From the NCBI RefSeq assembly GCF_000286835.2, contig NZ_AJYD02000038.1:124001-188000 (forward strand): a stretch of 64,000 bases of DNA. The letters are read 5' to 3'. This document shows, piece after piece, positions 17,485 through 28,073 of this stretch. Every line of letters begins with the position of its first letter. Within the stretch, counting starts at the first letter, position 1. The stretch comes from Enterovibrio norvegicus FF-33 (GTDB taxonomy: Bacteria; Pseudomonadota; Gammaproteobacteria; Enterobacterales; Vibrionaceae). The notes under the pieces are model-generated. The model had not been told where the DNA came from. It saw nothing but the letters and a program-made list of their open reading frames with translations, and ran no database searches. The position numbers and the translations under genes are program-made.

Positions 17485-19830
17485 CTACTTAACATCGACA
17501 ATACGGCTCGCTTTTTTGTACTTAACCCGCCATCCATTCCACGAAGGTAACTCCCACCGCTTTGGCCCATCCTTTCGATTACCTTTAACATAGTGAACAA
17601 CGACCATGCGTTTAGATCTAGAATATTCAACGTCGAGTTTTAACTCAGCCAAGGTGACCTGTAACGGGTATGTCCGAACAAAGTCGTCAAACTCCCAAGA
17701 TGGAATGCCATCAAACTGAATGTCGCTTGGGTCGATCAAGTCCATGTCATCAACTGTTTCAACACCAAGATCAGAAAGCGTCTGCTCGAGCCAAACCAAG
17801 ACATCAACTGCCGGCTGTGGTTTTTCAGCAACCAAGGTTTGGAATAAATTCCAGTAAGTGACCTGATGGGATAGGTGCTCGCCAACACCATTCATCAATT
17901 CGCCGTCTAGAATCTGCTTGGCTATCGCGAGAAGTAAACTCGCGCCCTCGGCTTCACGTTCACATTGTTCTATGATTCTCCCCGCATATACGCGCTGAAC
18001 CACATCAAACACTTTGCCCGCTTTTTCAATCTGCTCGGCTATTTCCAGCTCGCCCAAGTCGGCATGCGTAAGCCATAAAAAGGGCAACGGAGCCATGCAG
18101 GTGGCGTACGATGTGGTTTGCTTTGCGCCTCGGCCAGCTAAGTGGAACTGATCAAATACAAGCGCCGCTTGCGGCTCTGCAGGGAAATCACTATCACGGC
18201 TGAGTACCACTTCACTGTCACCATTTCCAAACGCCTGTTGACGCTTCTCTCGCCTTACAAAGGCAAGCTCTGGTGCAATGTCGATGACATTGCGCAAGAA
18301 GTTTTCTCGCTGAAATCGACTGGCAGCATCCCATTGCGGCAACACCATGGCCTCTCTCAAAGACGCAGATAAACGTCTTGCTTCATCACGTGCAAGCAGA
18401 TCCACATCAATGTCTTCTGACTGCTCACCGCGTAGCACAGCGATTGAAGTGACAACGTCACACGCATGCGTATTCCATGCCTTGTAGTTCTCTAATGCCA
18501 TTTCACCGGGTCGACGCTTCCAGACGGTCACTGGCGTTTGCAGTATGGCGGCCAAATCACACATGGCTTCTTTGTTCGGCCTAGACGTCATACCGGATAT
18601 CAAGTGGGCAAACAGAGAATCAATCGGGAGTGGATAAAGCAATTTACCATGCTCGGTCACTACGCCATTGTTATCAATTGCCCCCATAGCAATGAGTCTT
18701 GTGCGTGCGGATAGCAGAGACTTGTCGGGTAAAGGAGAAAGAAACACGAGTTGGTCTAATGTAAAACCACTGCACGCTGCAGCAAGCATGGTTTCAATCA
18801 AATCTTCGCGTTCAAGCTCTGGCGGTGTAAAAGCTTCAAGCGGCGCATGTTGACCATAAAGTCGTTCGCAATACCCTGCTGCTATTCGCCCAGCACGCCC
18901 TGCCCGCTGCTTGGCGCTCGCCTTGGAGATAGTATGGAGCGCCAACGCTGTTCGACCATTGCGTTGATGGGTGCGCCTTTCCATTCCCGTATCAATAACT
19001 GTCACGATGCCAGGAATGGTTAATGAGGTTTCCGCCACATTGGTCGCCAACACAATGCGTTGATTGTCGCTTTGGTTCAGTGCGTGTTTTCGATCAAGAT
19101 CGGACACCGATGCATGAAGTGGAATAACATCAGCGCCGAGTCCACTCAACGCCGAACGGCACAGATTGATTTCCTTTTTCCCTGGCAGAAACACCAGTAA
19201 ATCACCGCCGCGTTCCAATGCACGCTCAACCACAGGCTTTAGTCGTGATTCTATGTGCTTGCCCGACGGCATCACTTGACTGTCTGAGGCATGATAAGAA
19301 ACCGTGACACCGTAACTCTTGGCATCCGCTTTAAGCATCTCCGCATGAAAATATTGGCTAAGTTTGTCACTGTCTAACGTGGCAGACGTGATGATCAATC
19401 GGTGCTTGTTCAGTTTATTTAGTAGCGCTGCCAGCAAATCGGTTTCTGCACGTCGTTCGTGGAATTCATCAATCATCACCACATCGAACTTAGAAAGCTT
19501 ATCTTCACTGAACCAACGAAGCACAACGCCTGGGGTCGCAAAAACAATCTGAGTGTCATCACTAAAACGATAATCAAACTTGATGGCATACCCGACTTGC
19601 TCACCAATCTTTGCGCCTATACTTTCTGCGACAAAGCCCGTCAGTGATGTACAAGCCACACGACGTGGCTCAATCACAAGCACTCGACCAAGTTTCGATG
19701 CCCAAACAGGCAAGCGCGTGGACTTGCCTGTTCCGGTGTCTGATTGAATAATCACATTACGCTTGGCTAACGCGATTTCGACAGATGCTTGAATAGCGTC
19801 AATGGGTAGCTGAAGGGTTGATTTGATCAT
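17485..19830 (-). CDS. DEAH-box ATP-dependent helicase, HrpA/HrpB-like
   Basis: Superfamily 2 RNA-helicase-type ATPase. Motifs in order over 781 residues: Q/I region IQSDTGTGKSTRLPVW (Walker A GTGKST), motif Ia EPRRVAC, motif II DEFH (DExH), motif III SATLD, motif IV LVFLPGKKEI, motif V ATNVAETSLTIPGIVTVIDTG, motif VI QRAGRAGR. A ratchet/OB region follows; the C-terminal ~250 residues are less conserved. Length is close to HrpB (~810). The frame opens at a TTG (19860), but the ATG at 19830 is the better start (MIKSTLQLPID). Whether it is the HrpB ortholog or a vibrio-specific cousin is unclear. Transcribed convergently with the DHFR-like gene. Confidence 0.88.
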   Translation of the reverse strand: MIKSTLQLPIDAIQASVEIALAKRNVIIQSDTGTGKSTRLPVWASKLGRVLVIEPRRVACTSLTGFVAESIGAKIGEQVGYAIKFDYRFSDDTQIVFATPGVVLRWFSEDKLSKFDVVMIDEFHERRAETDLLAALLNKLNKHRLIITSATLDSDKLSQYFHAEMLKADAKSYGVTVSYHASDSQVMPSGKHIESRLKPVVERALERGGDLLVFLPGKKEINLCRSALSGLGADVIPLHASVSDLDRKHALNQSDNQRIVLATNVAETSLTIPGIVTVIDTGMERRTHQRNGRTALALHTISKASAKQRAGRAGRIAAGYCERLYGQHAPLEAFTPPELEREDLIETMLAAACSGFTLDQLVFLSPLPDKSLLSARTRLIAMGAIDNNGVVTEHGKLLYPLPIDSLFAHLISGMTSRPNKEAMCDLAAILQTPVTVWKRRPGEMALENYKAWNTHACDVVTSIAVLRGEQSEDIDVDLLARDEARRLSASLREAMVLPQWDAASRFQRENFLRNVIDIAPELAFVRREKRQQAFGNGDSEVVLSRDSDFPAEPQAALVFDQFHLAGRGAKQTTSYATCMAPLPFLWLTHADLGELEIAEQIEKAGKVFDVVQRVYAGRIIEQCEREAEGASLLLAIAKQILDGELMNGVGEHLSHQVTYWNLFQTLVAEKPQPAVDVLVWLEQTLSDLGVETVDDMDLIDPSDIQFDGIPSWEFDDFVRTYPLQVTLAELKLDVEYSRSKRMVVVHYVKGNRKDGPKRWELPSWNGWRVKYKKASRIVDVK

Positions 19831-20043
19831 GGATTCATTGTGTAGGCGTTTGAATTTCAATGCGCCTAGTGTACCTCAGAACAGTGCCCAAACAGCGCCA
19901 AACGTTTCTTGATTTTCAATAGACAACGAGATGAGTGGATATCCACCCGACTTGTTTGTAGTAGGTCACTGTTTAAGGTTCAGGTGGTCGCTTTGTTTAA
20001 AATGATCTTGAACGTGCAAGGTCAACACCACTACACTGCTTAA

Positions 20044-20062
20044 ACGGGAAGTAAATTCCCGT
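20044..20062. repeat. Perfect inverted repeat upstream of maeA
   Basis: ACGGGAA-GTAAA-TTCCCGT, a 7-bp stem with 5-base loop, 61 bases upstream of the maeA ATG. No T-tract follows. Candidate operator or leader hairpin; regulator unknown. Confidence 0.5.
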
Positions 20063-20122
20063 CTGTCTAAACACTTACCCTATTTTAATCATGTCTTCTG
20101 AAAGAATTGAGTTGTCTTCTTC

Positions 20123-21814
20123 ATGCATAATCAAAAACGTCCACTCTACATTCCATACGCTGGCCCAGCGTTGCTTGAAACGCCGCTGCTTAACAAAGGC
20201 AGTGCGTTCTCTGTTGAAGAGCGGATGTTCTTCAATCTGGAAGGCCTACTTCCAGAAGCTATTGAGTCAATAGAAGAACAGGCAGAACGTGCCTACAAAC
20301 AATATCAGCGTTTCGAAAACGATATGGATAAGCACATTTATTTGCGCAATATCCAAGATACTAACGAAACCCTGTTTTATCGCTTAGTGAATAGCCATAT
20401 CAGCGAAATGATGCCGATAATCTACACCCCGACTGTCGGTGCAGCCTGTGAAAATTTCTCTGAAATTTATCGTCGTGGCCGTGGCTTGTTTATCTCTTAC
20501 CCGAACCGCTACCGCATTGACGACATGCTTAACAATGCTTCTCGCCACAACGTTAAAGTTATCGTGGTGACTGACGGTGAACGTATTCTTGGTCTGGGTG
20601 ACCAAGGTATCGGTGGCATGGGTATTCCTATTGGCAAGCTTTCGCTTTATACCGCATGTGGTGGTATCAGCCCCGCTTATACATTGCCAATCGTATTGGA
20701 TGTGGGTACCAATAACCCACAGCGATTGTCTGACCCTATGTACATGGGTTGGAGGCATACGCGTATCACAGGCCAAGATTACGATGATTTTATCGAAGAA
20801 TTCATCCAAGCCGTTCAGCATCGCTGGCCAGATGCACTGATCCAGTTTGAGGATTTCGCACAAAAGAACGCAATGCCAATCCTTGAGCGCTACAAAGATC
20901 GCGTCTGCTGTTTTAATGACGACATTCAAGGTACCGCTGCTGTTACCGTGGGATCTTTGATTGCCGCCTGTAAAGCTGCAGGCACCAAGCTATCCGACCA
21001 ACGTGTCACCTTCCTTGGTGCGGGCTCTGCTGGCTGTGGTATCGCTGAAGCGATTATTGCCCAAATGGTTTCCGAAGGGATCAGCGACAAAGAAGCGCGA
21101 CAACACGTCTTCATGGTTGATCGCTGGGGTCTATTGATTGATGCCATGCCAAACCTGCTCGACTTCCAACAGAAGTTGGTTCAGAAATCGTCAGCAATTA
21201 AAAATTGGGAACTCGCAGACCAAAACATCTCCCTGTTAGACGTGGTGAAGAATGCTAAGCCTACAGTCTTGATTGGAGTCTCTGGTGCACCAGGCTTGTT
21301 CAGCGAAGATGTGATCAAAGCGATGCATGAACATTGCGAACGCCCGATTGTATTTCCACTGTCAAATCCAACAAGCCGCGTGGAAGCCACGCCGTTTGAT
21401 ATTCTGCGTTGGACCAACGGCGAAGCATTAGTGGCGACGGGAAGCCCGTTTGATCCCGTTGTTCTGGATGGTGGTAAAACCTATACCATCGCCCAGTGTA
21501 ACAACAGCTACATCTTCCCTGGCATTGGTCTCGGTGTGCTGGCAACAGACGCGAAACGCGTGACTGATGGCATGTTGATGGAATCAAGCCGCGCATTGGC
21601 CGAATGTTCTCCGTTAGCAAAATATGGTCGAGGTCCACTGCTACCGCCTCTAGAAGAGATTCAGTCGGTATCGCGATACATTGCTCTCGCTGTGGCAAAG
21701 AAAGCCATTGAAGACGGTGTTGCGCTGGAACTGACCGACGACGTGTTACAAGAACGCATTGATGCGATCTTCTGGGAACCGAAGTACCGTCAGTACAAAC
21801 GTACGTCATTCTAA
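20123..21814 (+). CDS. maeA: NAD-dependent malic enzyme
   Basis: Oxidative decarboxylation of malate to pyruvate with NAD, linking the TCA cycle to gluconeogenesis, cytoplasmic. The 563 residues (E. coli MaeA 565) start with [21 protein letters not shown]. Active-site and cofactor motifs: [44 protein letters not shown] (metal-binding Asp pair), the Rossmann [13 protein letters not shown], and [11 protein letters not shown]. It is the long single-domain type, not the MaeB-phosphotransacetylase fusion. Terminator follows. Confidence 0.96.
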   Translation: MHNQKRPLYIPYAGPALLETPLLNKGSAFSVEERMFFNLEGLLPEAIESIEEQAERAYKQYQRFENDMDKHIYLRNIQDTNETLFYRLVNSHISEMMPIIYTPTVGAACENFSEIYRRGRGLFISYPNRYRIDDMLNNASRHNVKVIVVTDGERILGLGDQGIGGMGIPIGKLSLYTACGGISPAYTLPIVLDVGTNNPQRLSDPMYMGWRHTRITGQDYDDFIEEFIQAVQHRWPDALIQFEDFAQKNAMPILERYKDRVCCFNDDIQGTAAVTVGSLIAACKAAGTKLSDQRVTFLGAGSAGCGIAEAIIAQMVSEGISDKEARQHVFMVDRWGLLIDAMPNLLDFQQKLVQKSSAIKNWELADQNISLLDVVKNAKPTVLIGVSGAPGLFSEDVIKAMHEHCERPIVFPLSNPTSRVEATPFDILRWTNGEALVATGSPFDPVVLDGGKTYTIAQCNNSYIFPGIGLGVLATDAKRVTDGMLMESSRALAECSPLAKYGRGPLLPPLEEIQSVSRYIALAVAKKAIEDGVALELTDDVLQERIDAIFWEPKYRQYKRTSF

Positions 21815-21840
21815 CGCTGAATCATTAAATAATTTGAACA

Positions 21841-21890
21841 AGAACCTCCGTTTTCCGTAAGGAAGCGGCGGTTCTTTTTGTTTTTTTTCA
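21841..21890 (+). terminator. Intrinsic terminator of maeA
   Basis: Stem AGAACCTCCG / CGGCGGTTCT followed by a T-rich run (TTTTTGTTTTTTTT). Confidence 0.85.
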
Positions 21891-21944
21891 TTTTTTAGTT
21901 TAACCTTCTGGTTCCTCACTGGTTTTAGTACCTTTCTAATTGTG

Positions 21945-22607
21945 ATGTCATTTCGAAAAGCGTCAACTGCTGTCTTTATTCTTTTTATTATCTCGCTACT
22001 CAGTATTGCGGCGATGGATCTCTGGGTCTCTTATCAAGCAAAAGATCGCATTTACGATTCGATCGCTGAAACGCCTGCTCGTCATGTTGGCTTGGTATTG
22101 GGCACCAGCAAATACATTGGAAAGACCCTTAACCCTTTTTATACCTACCGAATAGAAGCGGCTCAACGCCTTTATCTCAACAACAAAGTCGATGTATTGC
22201 TGCTCAGTGGTGACAACGCGCATCGCTCTTATAACGAACCATGGACGATGAAAAGAGATATGCTAAAAGCAGGTATTCCTGATGACCGTATCTTTCTTGA
22301 TTACGCAGGATTTAGAACGCTTGATTCCATCGTACGAGCCAAGAAAGTCTTTGATGCAGACGAATTCACGCTAGTCACTCAAGCATTTCACTGTGAACGC
22401 GCCCTCTTCATTGCAGACTATTACGAAATTGATGCTATTTGTCTGGCCGTGCCAAGTCCAAAAGGGCTGGCAGGTTTAAAAATACGCGCTCGTGAAATAC
22501 TTGCACGAGTAAAAGCCGTGCTGGATATCTATGTTCTAAACGAGCAGCCCAAATTCCTCGGCCCCAAAGAAACCATCCCGACCGAAACACTTTCTCTTCC
22601 TGAGTAA
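21945..22607 (+). CDS. sanA: SanA-like envelope protein (DUF218)
   Basis: Inner-membrane protein of the SanA/ElyC/YdcF family, linked in enterics to envelope barrier function and vancomycin resistance at high temperature. The ~220-residue product has one N-terminal membrane helix (about 8-28) and a periplasmic DUF218 domain: VGLVLGTSKYIGK, FYTYRIEAAQRLY, VLLLSGDNAHRSYNEP, FLDYAGFRTLDSIVRAKKVF and the QAFHCERALFIA block. These match E. coli SanA closely. The start is the ATG at 21945; a GTG lies directly before it. No catalytic activity is established for the family. Confidence 0.88.
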   Translation: MSFRKASTAVFILFIISLLSIAAMDLWVSYQAKDRIYDSIAETPARHVGLVLGTSKYIGKTLNPFYTYRIEAAQRLYLNNKVDVLLLSGDNAHRSYNEPWTMKRDMLKAGIPDDRIFLDYAGFRTLDSIVRAKKVFDADEFTLVTQAFHCERALFIADYYEIDAICLAVPSPKGLAGLKIRAREILARVKAVLDIYVLNEQPKFLGPKETIPTETLSLPE

Positions 22608-22809
22608 CACTCTGTCACACCCTCTCAAATCTGGTGGGTGGAAACCTACCCATTTAAAATTCACGCCATCCCAGTTTTAAACATTCAAGCAACATCTTGT
22701 TAATGATGTGGTTTGGCGCTCTCTACGAAATCATTTAGGTAGGCAATAATGCAGTTGAATTCAATTCAAACAATAAAAACCACCCTACATATTCTTAGAG
22801 GAAGTCGAT

Positions 22810-24180
22810 ATGACAGCATTAACCCTTGCTTTCAAAGATTGGCTGTTTAACAAAAATAGCCTAATTCTTATAGCCAACGTTGCACTGTTCACCCTTATGA
22901 TGACCTTCCTTCCTTTCGAGAAGGACGTTGTCGTCGGTCTAAGCCTGCTTGTTTTCATCGCCGTACTTTGGCTTACCGAAGCGCTACACGTCAGTATTAC
23001 TGCGCTGCTTGTTCCGGTACTTGCCGTCGGTTTAGGGGTCTTTAATACCTCTACAGCGCTGTCAAATTTTTCCAATCCCATTATCTTTCTCTTTCTGGGT
23101 GGCTTTGCGCTAGCGGCTGCGCTTCATACCCAAAAACTTGATCAGGCCATTGCCGACAAAGTGCTGGTCATTGCCAAAGGCAGAATGAGCGTTGCTGTGA
23201 TGATGTTGTTTGGTGTTACTGCCGGCCTTTCAATGTGGATTTCAAACACAGCAACAACGGCAATGATGCTGCCATTGGTTCTTGGCGTACTCAGCAAGGT
23301 CAATGCAAAATCTGACCGTGGTACCTACGTGTTTGTACTTCTAGGTATCGCATATTGCGCCAGCATTGGTGGTATCGCGACAATTGTTGGTAGCCCTCCC
23401 AACGCCATTGCAGCGGCAGAAGTTAACTTAAACTTTATAGAGTGGATGAAACTAGGCCTGCCAATTACCGTCACGTTGTTACCGATCACCATTGCCGTTC
23501 TTTATTTCTTGACCAAACCCAATTTGAACCACACCTTCGAACTGGATCACAAGCCTATTGAGTGGACCAATGCGCGTCGTCTTACTCTGGCTATTTTTGC
23601 ACTGACGGTGTTCTGTTGGATCTTCAGTAAGCCAATCAACCAAATGCTGGGTGGCTTAAGTAAATTTGACTCCCTTGTCGCTATCTCTGCCATTATCCTT
23701 CTTGGCGCATCACGTGTGGTTAATTGGAAAGATATCGAGAAAACAACAGACTGGGGTGTATTACTGCTGTTTGGTGGCGGCTTGTGTTTGAGCAACGTGT
23801 TGAAAGCGACCGGGACCAGTGTGTTCTTGGCTGAATCGTTGAGCAGCTTCCTTTCATCAGCAGGCATCTTCTTTACCTTGCTGGCTGTTGTGGCATTTGT
23901 CGTGTTTCTGACGGAATTTGCCAGTAACACCGCGAGTGCTGCGCTTCTCGTACCTGTATTCGCCACGGTTGCTGAAGCACTTGGGGTTTCACCCGTAATT
24001 CTGTCTGCATTGATTGCCATTGCAGCCTCCTGTGCCTTTATGTTGCCTGTCGCCACGCCGCCAAATGCCATTGTTTTCGCATCAGGTCACATCAAACAGT
24101 CAGAGATGATGCGTGCAGGAATTTACTTGAATGTGGTTGCCATTACTGTTCTCGCGATATTTGCTTGGTTGTTTTGGTAA
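22810..24180 (+). CDS. DASS-family sodium:dicarboxylate symporter
   Basis: Inner-membrane transporter of the divalent anion:sodium symporter (SLC13/DASS) family, probably for succinate, malate or fumarate. The 456 residues are almost entirely hydrophobic, with about 11 segments. The two inverted repeats each carry the signature SNT motif for sodium and substrate: [14 protein letters not shown] and [14 protein letters not shown]. The other hallmark loops, [12 protein letters not shown] and LPVATPPNA, are also present. AGAGGAAG stands before the ATG. It lies two genes after malic enzyme, which would fit C4-acid use, but they are not one operon. Confidence 0.9.
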   Translation: MTALTLAFKDWLFNKNSLILIANVALFTLMMTFLPFEKDVVVGLSLLVFIAVLWLTEALHVSITALLVPVLAVGLGVFNTSTALSNFSNPIIFLFLGGFALAAALHTQKLDQAIADKVLVIAKGRMSVAVMMLFGVTAGLSMWISNTATTAMMLPLVLGVLSKVNAKSDRGTYVFVLLGIAYCASIGGIATIVGSPPNAIAAAEVNLNFIEWMKLGLPITVTLLPITIAVLYFLTKPNLNHTFELDHKPIEWTNARRLTLAIFALTVFCWIFSKPINQMLGGLSKFDSLVAISAIILLGASRVVNWKDIEKTTDWGVLLLFGGGLCLSNVLKATGTSVFLAESLSSFLSSAGIFFTLLAVVAFVVFLTEFASNTASAALLVPVFATVAEALGVSPVILSALIAIAASCAFMLPVATPPNAIVFASGHIKQSEMMRAGIYLNVVAITVLAIFAWLFW

Positions 24181-24214
24181 CAGAACCTCGTTTTCAAGGC
24201 GCAATCAACACGTA

Positions 24215-24245
24215 AACCATGTGGCCTTCGGGCCACTTTTGGTTT
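24215..24245 (+). terminator. Intrinsic terminator of the DASS transporter gene
   Basis: Stem GTGGCC-TTCG-GGCCAC with outer pairing AACCA / TGGTT and T-run. Confidence 0.75.
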
Positions 24246-24359
24246 CAGTATCCTTGCTCAGGAATATGTCGCTATTGTTCACAGCGCACAGCACGCTATT
24301 TGTTTCAATAATATAACAGCGGTACACTGGCAACAGTTAAAACAAAACAAGAGACTCTC

Positions 24360-25451
24360 ATGCCATTTGCCGAAATTACTGGCTGGGGAAAATGCTTACC
24401 TCAGGCAGAACTCACCAACAACGACATAAGCACCATCATTGACACTTCAGACGAATGGATTTCTTCTCGAACCGGTATCAGTGCTCGCCGCATCAGCCAC
24501 GTCAACACATCAGACATGGCAACAATTGCCGCAAAACATGCGCTGGCAACAGCGGGGATTGAAGGTGCTGATGTTGATCTCATCATCGTCGCCACTTGCT
24601 CGCCAGATACGTTAATTCCGAACATTGCCTCGAAAGTACAGCTTGAAATTGGCGCTAAGAAAGCGGCTGCGTTCGATTTAAACGCAGCGTGTACCGGATT
24701 TTTGTATGCGCTTGAAACAGCGACGAGAATGATTCAGGCTGGTGCGTATCAACATGCAGTGATCATTGGTGCGGAGCGCTTGAGCTGGTATCTCGATTGG
24801 AGCAAACGTGATACTGCCGTTTTGTTTGGTGATGGCGCAGGCGCCGTTGTGCTGAGTAAAACAGATAAAGAAGTAGGACTACTCGAAGCCCAACTTGGCT
24901 GTGATTCCGAAGGAAGAGATGTGCTCGCTATCCCTGCATTTGGCACCGCCATGCAGCGCTTTGAAGAAGACAGCGGCTATTTCAGCTTTAACTTCGTTGG
25001 CCGTGAAATTTTCAGACGTGCCGTAAAAGGCATGGGAGCCGCTGCAAGTGCCGTTCTCGGACGCGCTAATGCAACGGAAAGTGATATTGACTTGGTGATC
25101 CCACATCAAGCTAACAAGCGCATTATCGAAGCACTTTGCGATCACGCAAAGATCCCGTTGGATAAAGCGTTTATTAATATCCACAAGTATGGCAATACTT
25201 CGGCTGCAACCATTCCAATCGCGTTGTGTGAAGCCGTTGAAGAAGGCCGAGTGACACCAAACAGCACATTGTTGATGGCAGCATTTGGTGCAGGCCTGAC
25301 TTGGGGTGCGGGCGTGATACGTTGGGGTGATCGCACTTCGCCGATTAACGTGTCGGACGCCGCACTTCCTGAGCCAGAAACATCCGCTCTGGGCTTGCTA
25401 GAAAATGCGGTTAAACACTGCAAAGCAAACGCTGAAAAAACACAGCTGTAA
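24360..25451 (+). CDS. 3-oxoacyl-ACP synthase III-type enzyme (FabH family, second-type)
   Basis: Thiolase-fold enzyme that condenses acyl-CoA with malonyl-ACP to start fatty acid synthesis. The catalytic triad is complete: Cys111 in [12 protein letters not shown], His in [11 protein letters not shown] and Asn in [13 protein letters not shown]. Oxyanion and dimer loops ([26 protein letters not shown]) are normal. At 363 residues it is longer than housekeeping FabH (~317) because of a C-terminal tail of about 40 residues. It is not in the plsX-fabD-fabG cluster, so it is probably the extra FabH (FabH2) type known in vibrios; this subtype is inferred. Single gene with terminator. Confidence 0.9.
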   Translation: MPFAEITGWGKCLPQAELTNNDISTIIDTSDEWISSRTGISARRISHVNTSDMATIAAKHALATAGIEGADVDLIIVATCSPDTLIPNIASKVQLEIGAKKAAAFDLNAACTGFLYALETATRMIQAGAYQHAVIIGAERLSWYLDWSKRDTAVLFGDGAGAVVLSKTDKEVGLLEAQLGCDSEGRDVLAIPAFGTAMQRFEEDSGYFSFNFVGREIFRRAVKGMGAAASAVLGRANATESDIDLVIPHQANKRIIEALCDHAKIPLDKAFINIHKYGNTSAATIPIALCEAVEEGRVTPNSTLLMAAFGAGLTWGAGVIRWGDRTSPINVSDAALPEPETSALGLLENAVKHCKANAEKTQL

Positions 25452-25482
25452 ACAGCGCACCGCATAGAAAAAAAATGAAATT

Positions 25483-25515
25483 TAAAAAAAGCAGCTTATC
25501 AACGCTGCTTTTTTT
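25483..25515. terminator. Bidirectional intrinsic terminator
   Basis: AAAAAAAGCAGC-N8-GCTGCTTTTTTT between two convergent genes; A and T tracts on both sides let it serve either strand. Confidence 0.9.
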
Positions 25516-25517
25516 GT

Positions 25518-26840
25518 TTAAACCGTCATCAGTGTTTCAGCAAACACTTCCACCCGATTTCTTCCGAGTTGTTTGGCTCGATAAAGAGCGTCATCAGCAT
25601 CTGCGATCATTGCAGCGATACTGGCTTCGCGCATCGATGACACACCAATACTGCACGTTAGCAATTCGCCATGAGACCATGCTGTAGACTCAAACGCGGA
25701 TCGAATTCTTTCGGCTAAGAAGGATGCTTGAGCTAAGTTGCGCTTAGGACAGAAAATCACAAACTCTTCTCCCCCCCAACGGACAATGACATCGCTAGTA
25801 CTTGCTGATTCTCGCATGATTTTCGCCGTACTCACGAGTAGTTTGTCACCCATGTCATGACCGTAGGTGTCATTGACATACTTAAAGTGGTCAATGTCCA
25901 AACACAACACCGTGCAGCTTCTATCGTCCATCGAAGTAATATGTTTTTCGAGTTCCTGATAGATACCCAAGCGATTTCTCAAGCCTGTGAGTGCATCAGT
26001 ATTGGCAAGCACTGACAAGGTTTCACTTTTTTGCTTTAACGCCAAGTTAATCACTTTCAAACGGTCTGCTCGTGAACGCTCCAGATTATAGATACGTCGG
26101 CTTTGCGTGTATTTAACCGTCAATAGCGTCATGATAGTGGCAAGCCAAACAAACGTTATTCCACGAAAAAGCTGAGACTCTGAGAGCATCAGTCCCTCAA
26201 AGCGAATACCTCTGATAACAAGCTCATGCTCACCCAATATTGGCGCACTACCCGTTGCTATCTCTATCAATGAGACATTACTCAATTCTGGCCCAGCATG
26301 CTCCAGCGGTATATCTAGATCAGAGATCCACCAAGAGATAACCTGAAACGCTTTTAAAGGCAGCACGTACTCAGACATCGATCCACTCGGGTTGTATTCA
26401 AGCCCATTAAATTTCAGCGAAACAGGGTCATCAATACGAGAGTATGCCGAATTGAAGTTTCTCAGATACACGCGTAAGCGCTGATTCGGCTCAGGCGTAT
26501 CGTAAGCAGCCTCAATGACCATAGAATGATAGTGCGTTAAATCAATCCCGTTTGCAGCATCCGCGCTTAAACTGATCGCCACTTCACAGAAAGGCCATCG
26601 GTGCGCTTTACCCAGATTGCAGTTAAGAACAACGTATCCATCGCCATCAACGGTAACACTTCCTTGTGTATCTCCCCCCATTGGGGTGTCATCAATATAT
26701 TCAACCTTAAACTCTGTTGGAGATACCGTGTAGGTTGAACGCGCACCACCAGCATAAAACCAAAAAATGGCGACGACAGACAAGAATAAAAGCACAAGGA
26801 GTACGAAAAGAGTTCGCGAAGTGTTCTGTTTCAAAATCAC
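25518..26840 (-). CDS. Membrane-anchored diguanylate cyclase (GGDEF)
   Basis: Makes c-di-GMP from two GTP. The 440 residues show an N-terminal membrane helix (about 9-30) and a ~190-residue extracytoplasmic part that looks like a beta-rich, carbohydrate-binding-type sensor. A second helix follows (about 225-245), then a short coiled linker (RRIYNLERSRADRL) and the GGDEF domain: NTDALTGLRNR, LDIDHFKYVNDTYGHDMGDKLL and the active site GGEEF at about 356-360. The product-inhibition I-site RxxD is absent (STSD at that place). Activity is likely; the signal is unknown. Confidence 0.92.
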   Translation of the reverse strand: MILKQNTSRTLFVLLVLLFLSVVAIFWFYAGGARSTYTVSPTEFKVEYIDDTPMGGDTQGSVTVDGDGYVVLNCNLGKAHRWPFCEVAISLSADAANGIDLTHYHSMVIEAAYDTPEPNQRLRVYLRNFNSAYSRIDDPVSLKFNGLEYNPSGSMSEYVLPLKAFQVISWWISDLDIPLEHAGPELSNVSLIEIATGSAPILGEHELVIRGIRFEGLMLSESQLFRGITFVWLATIMTLLTVKYTQSRRIYNLERSRADRLKVINLALKQKSETLSVLANTDALTGLRNRLGIYQELEKHITSMDDRSCTVLCLDIDHFKYVNDTYGHDMGDKLLVSTAKIMRESASTSDVIVRWGGEEFVIFCPKRNLAQASFLAERIRSAFESTAWSHGELLTCSIGVSSMREASIAAMIADADDALYRAKQLGRNRVEVFAETLMTV

Positions 26841-26953
26841 CTGATCAACTTATCCAATTCTTATTGATACAACTCAGATAGCTGAGGAATTATTTCACAC
26901 ATAACGCCGAATAGATCAGCGGTACATGAAGCCAATTTAATGTTTTGGTATGA

Positions 26954-26984
26954 GAAAAGGCACCTTTCACTCAGGTGCCTTTCG
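26954..26984 (-). terminator. Intrinsic terminator of nagK
   Basis: On the minus strand AAAGGCACCT-GAGTGAA-AGGTGCCTTT with T-run, about 25 bases past the nagK stop. Confidence 0.88.
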
Positions 26985-27008
26985 TTTCCAAGCGTCTCAG
27001 CTAAGACT

Positions 27009-27920
27009 TTAGCGCTGGATATTCAAAAATGCAGCGCCACGGACTCCGCCGGAGTCTCCGTGCTTGGCTTTGATGATTTTTGGAGGGTGAGCAATGGAAA
27101 GTAAATGCTTAGGAAGACGTTTAGGCATTTCTTCATAGATGGCATCGAAATTCGACAGTCCACCACCTAACACCACCACATCGGGATCAATACCGGTAAA
27201 CAAACCAGCAAAGACCATCGCTAGCATTTCCATATAGATGTCGACGAACTCAACATCACGAGATTCACCTGCTTTAAAATCCGCAATAATATTGACCGCT
27301 TTTTTCTCTTCTCCATGAAAATGCGTGTACAGCATTTCAAATCCGCGACCAGAGAGATAGTTGTCGATACAGCCTTTTTTCTCACAACCACATTCAAAAA
27401 TTGGCGCATTTTTACCAAGGTGCAGCCAAGCGTCAATCGGCATGCGCATGTGTCCGAGCTCACCCGCGACATTATTCTTACCAGAAACAATCTTGCCATC
27501 CAGCACAATGCCACCGCCGAACCCTGTGCCCAGAATCAAGCCAAGGACAACCTTTTCACCTTGAAGCTCTTCATCCCACGCTTCAGACAGCGCGAAGCAG
27601 TTCGCATCATTGTTAAGCGCTACCGCTCGGCCAATTTTTGCTTCAAGATCTGCACGAAGCGTTCTACCTTTCGCAGCTGGCACATTGACCGTTAACACTG
27701 TGCCATCTTCAGCCTTTTCAATGCCGGGAATACCAAGCCCGACCGTGCCTTCACAACCAAATTTTTGGTCGTATTTCGCCACTAAGCCCGCTAGCGTTTC
27801 AACCAACAGCTCATAGTTGTCTCCAGGGGTAGGCTCGCGCTCTGTTGCCTGACGCTTTAGATCATTGTCAAATGCGCCAAACTCAATTTTGGTGCCACCT
27901 ACATCAAAGCCGTAATACAT
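27009..27920 (-). CDS. nagK: N-acetyl-D-glucosamine kinase (ROK family)
   Basis: Phosphorylates N-acetylglucosamine from cell-wall or chitin breakdown to GlcNAc-6-P, in the cytoplasm. The 303 residues equal E. coli NagK in length and start [21 protein letters not shown] marks: phosphate loop [23 protein letters not shown] with the catalytic Asp, [20 protein letters not shown], the zinc motif [17 protein letters not shown], and [15 protein letters not shown]. An inverted repeat GTTTGAA-N10-TTCAAAC lies at 27960-27983, just upstream of the start, and may be an operator. Confidence 0.95.
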   Translation of the reverse strand: MYYGFDVGGTKIEFGAFDNDLKRQATEREPTPGDNYELLVETLAGLVAKYDQKFGCEGTVGLGIPGIEKAEDGTVLTVNVPAAKGRTLRADLEAKIGRAVALNNDANCFALSEAWDEELQGEKVVLGLILGTGFGGGIVLDGKIVSGKNNVAGELGHMRMPIDAWLHLGKNAPIFECGCEKKGCIDNYLSGRGFEMLYTHFHGEEKKAVNIIADFKAGESRDVEFVDIYMEMLAMVFAGLFTGIDPDVVVLGGGLSNFDAIYEEMPKRLPKHLLSIAHPPKIIKAKHGDSGGVRGAAFLNIQR

Positions 27921-28073
27921 CCTTTACTCCGTTGTTCCTAATAGCAAAATCGTCAATCTGTTTGAATTATCCCTGTTTCAAACGGTTCTTAATGTGACTA
28001 AAGACAAAGTAACTCTTTGTGTCGTCTTTTCAGCGCTACAACTATGCGAAGTGAATCGCAAACCATTGTTAAA

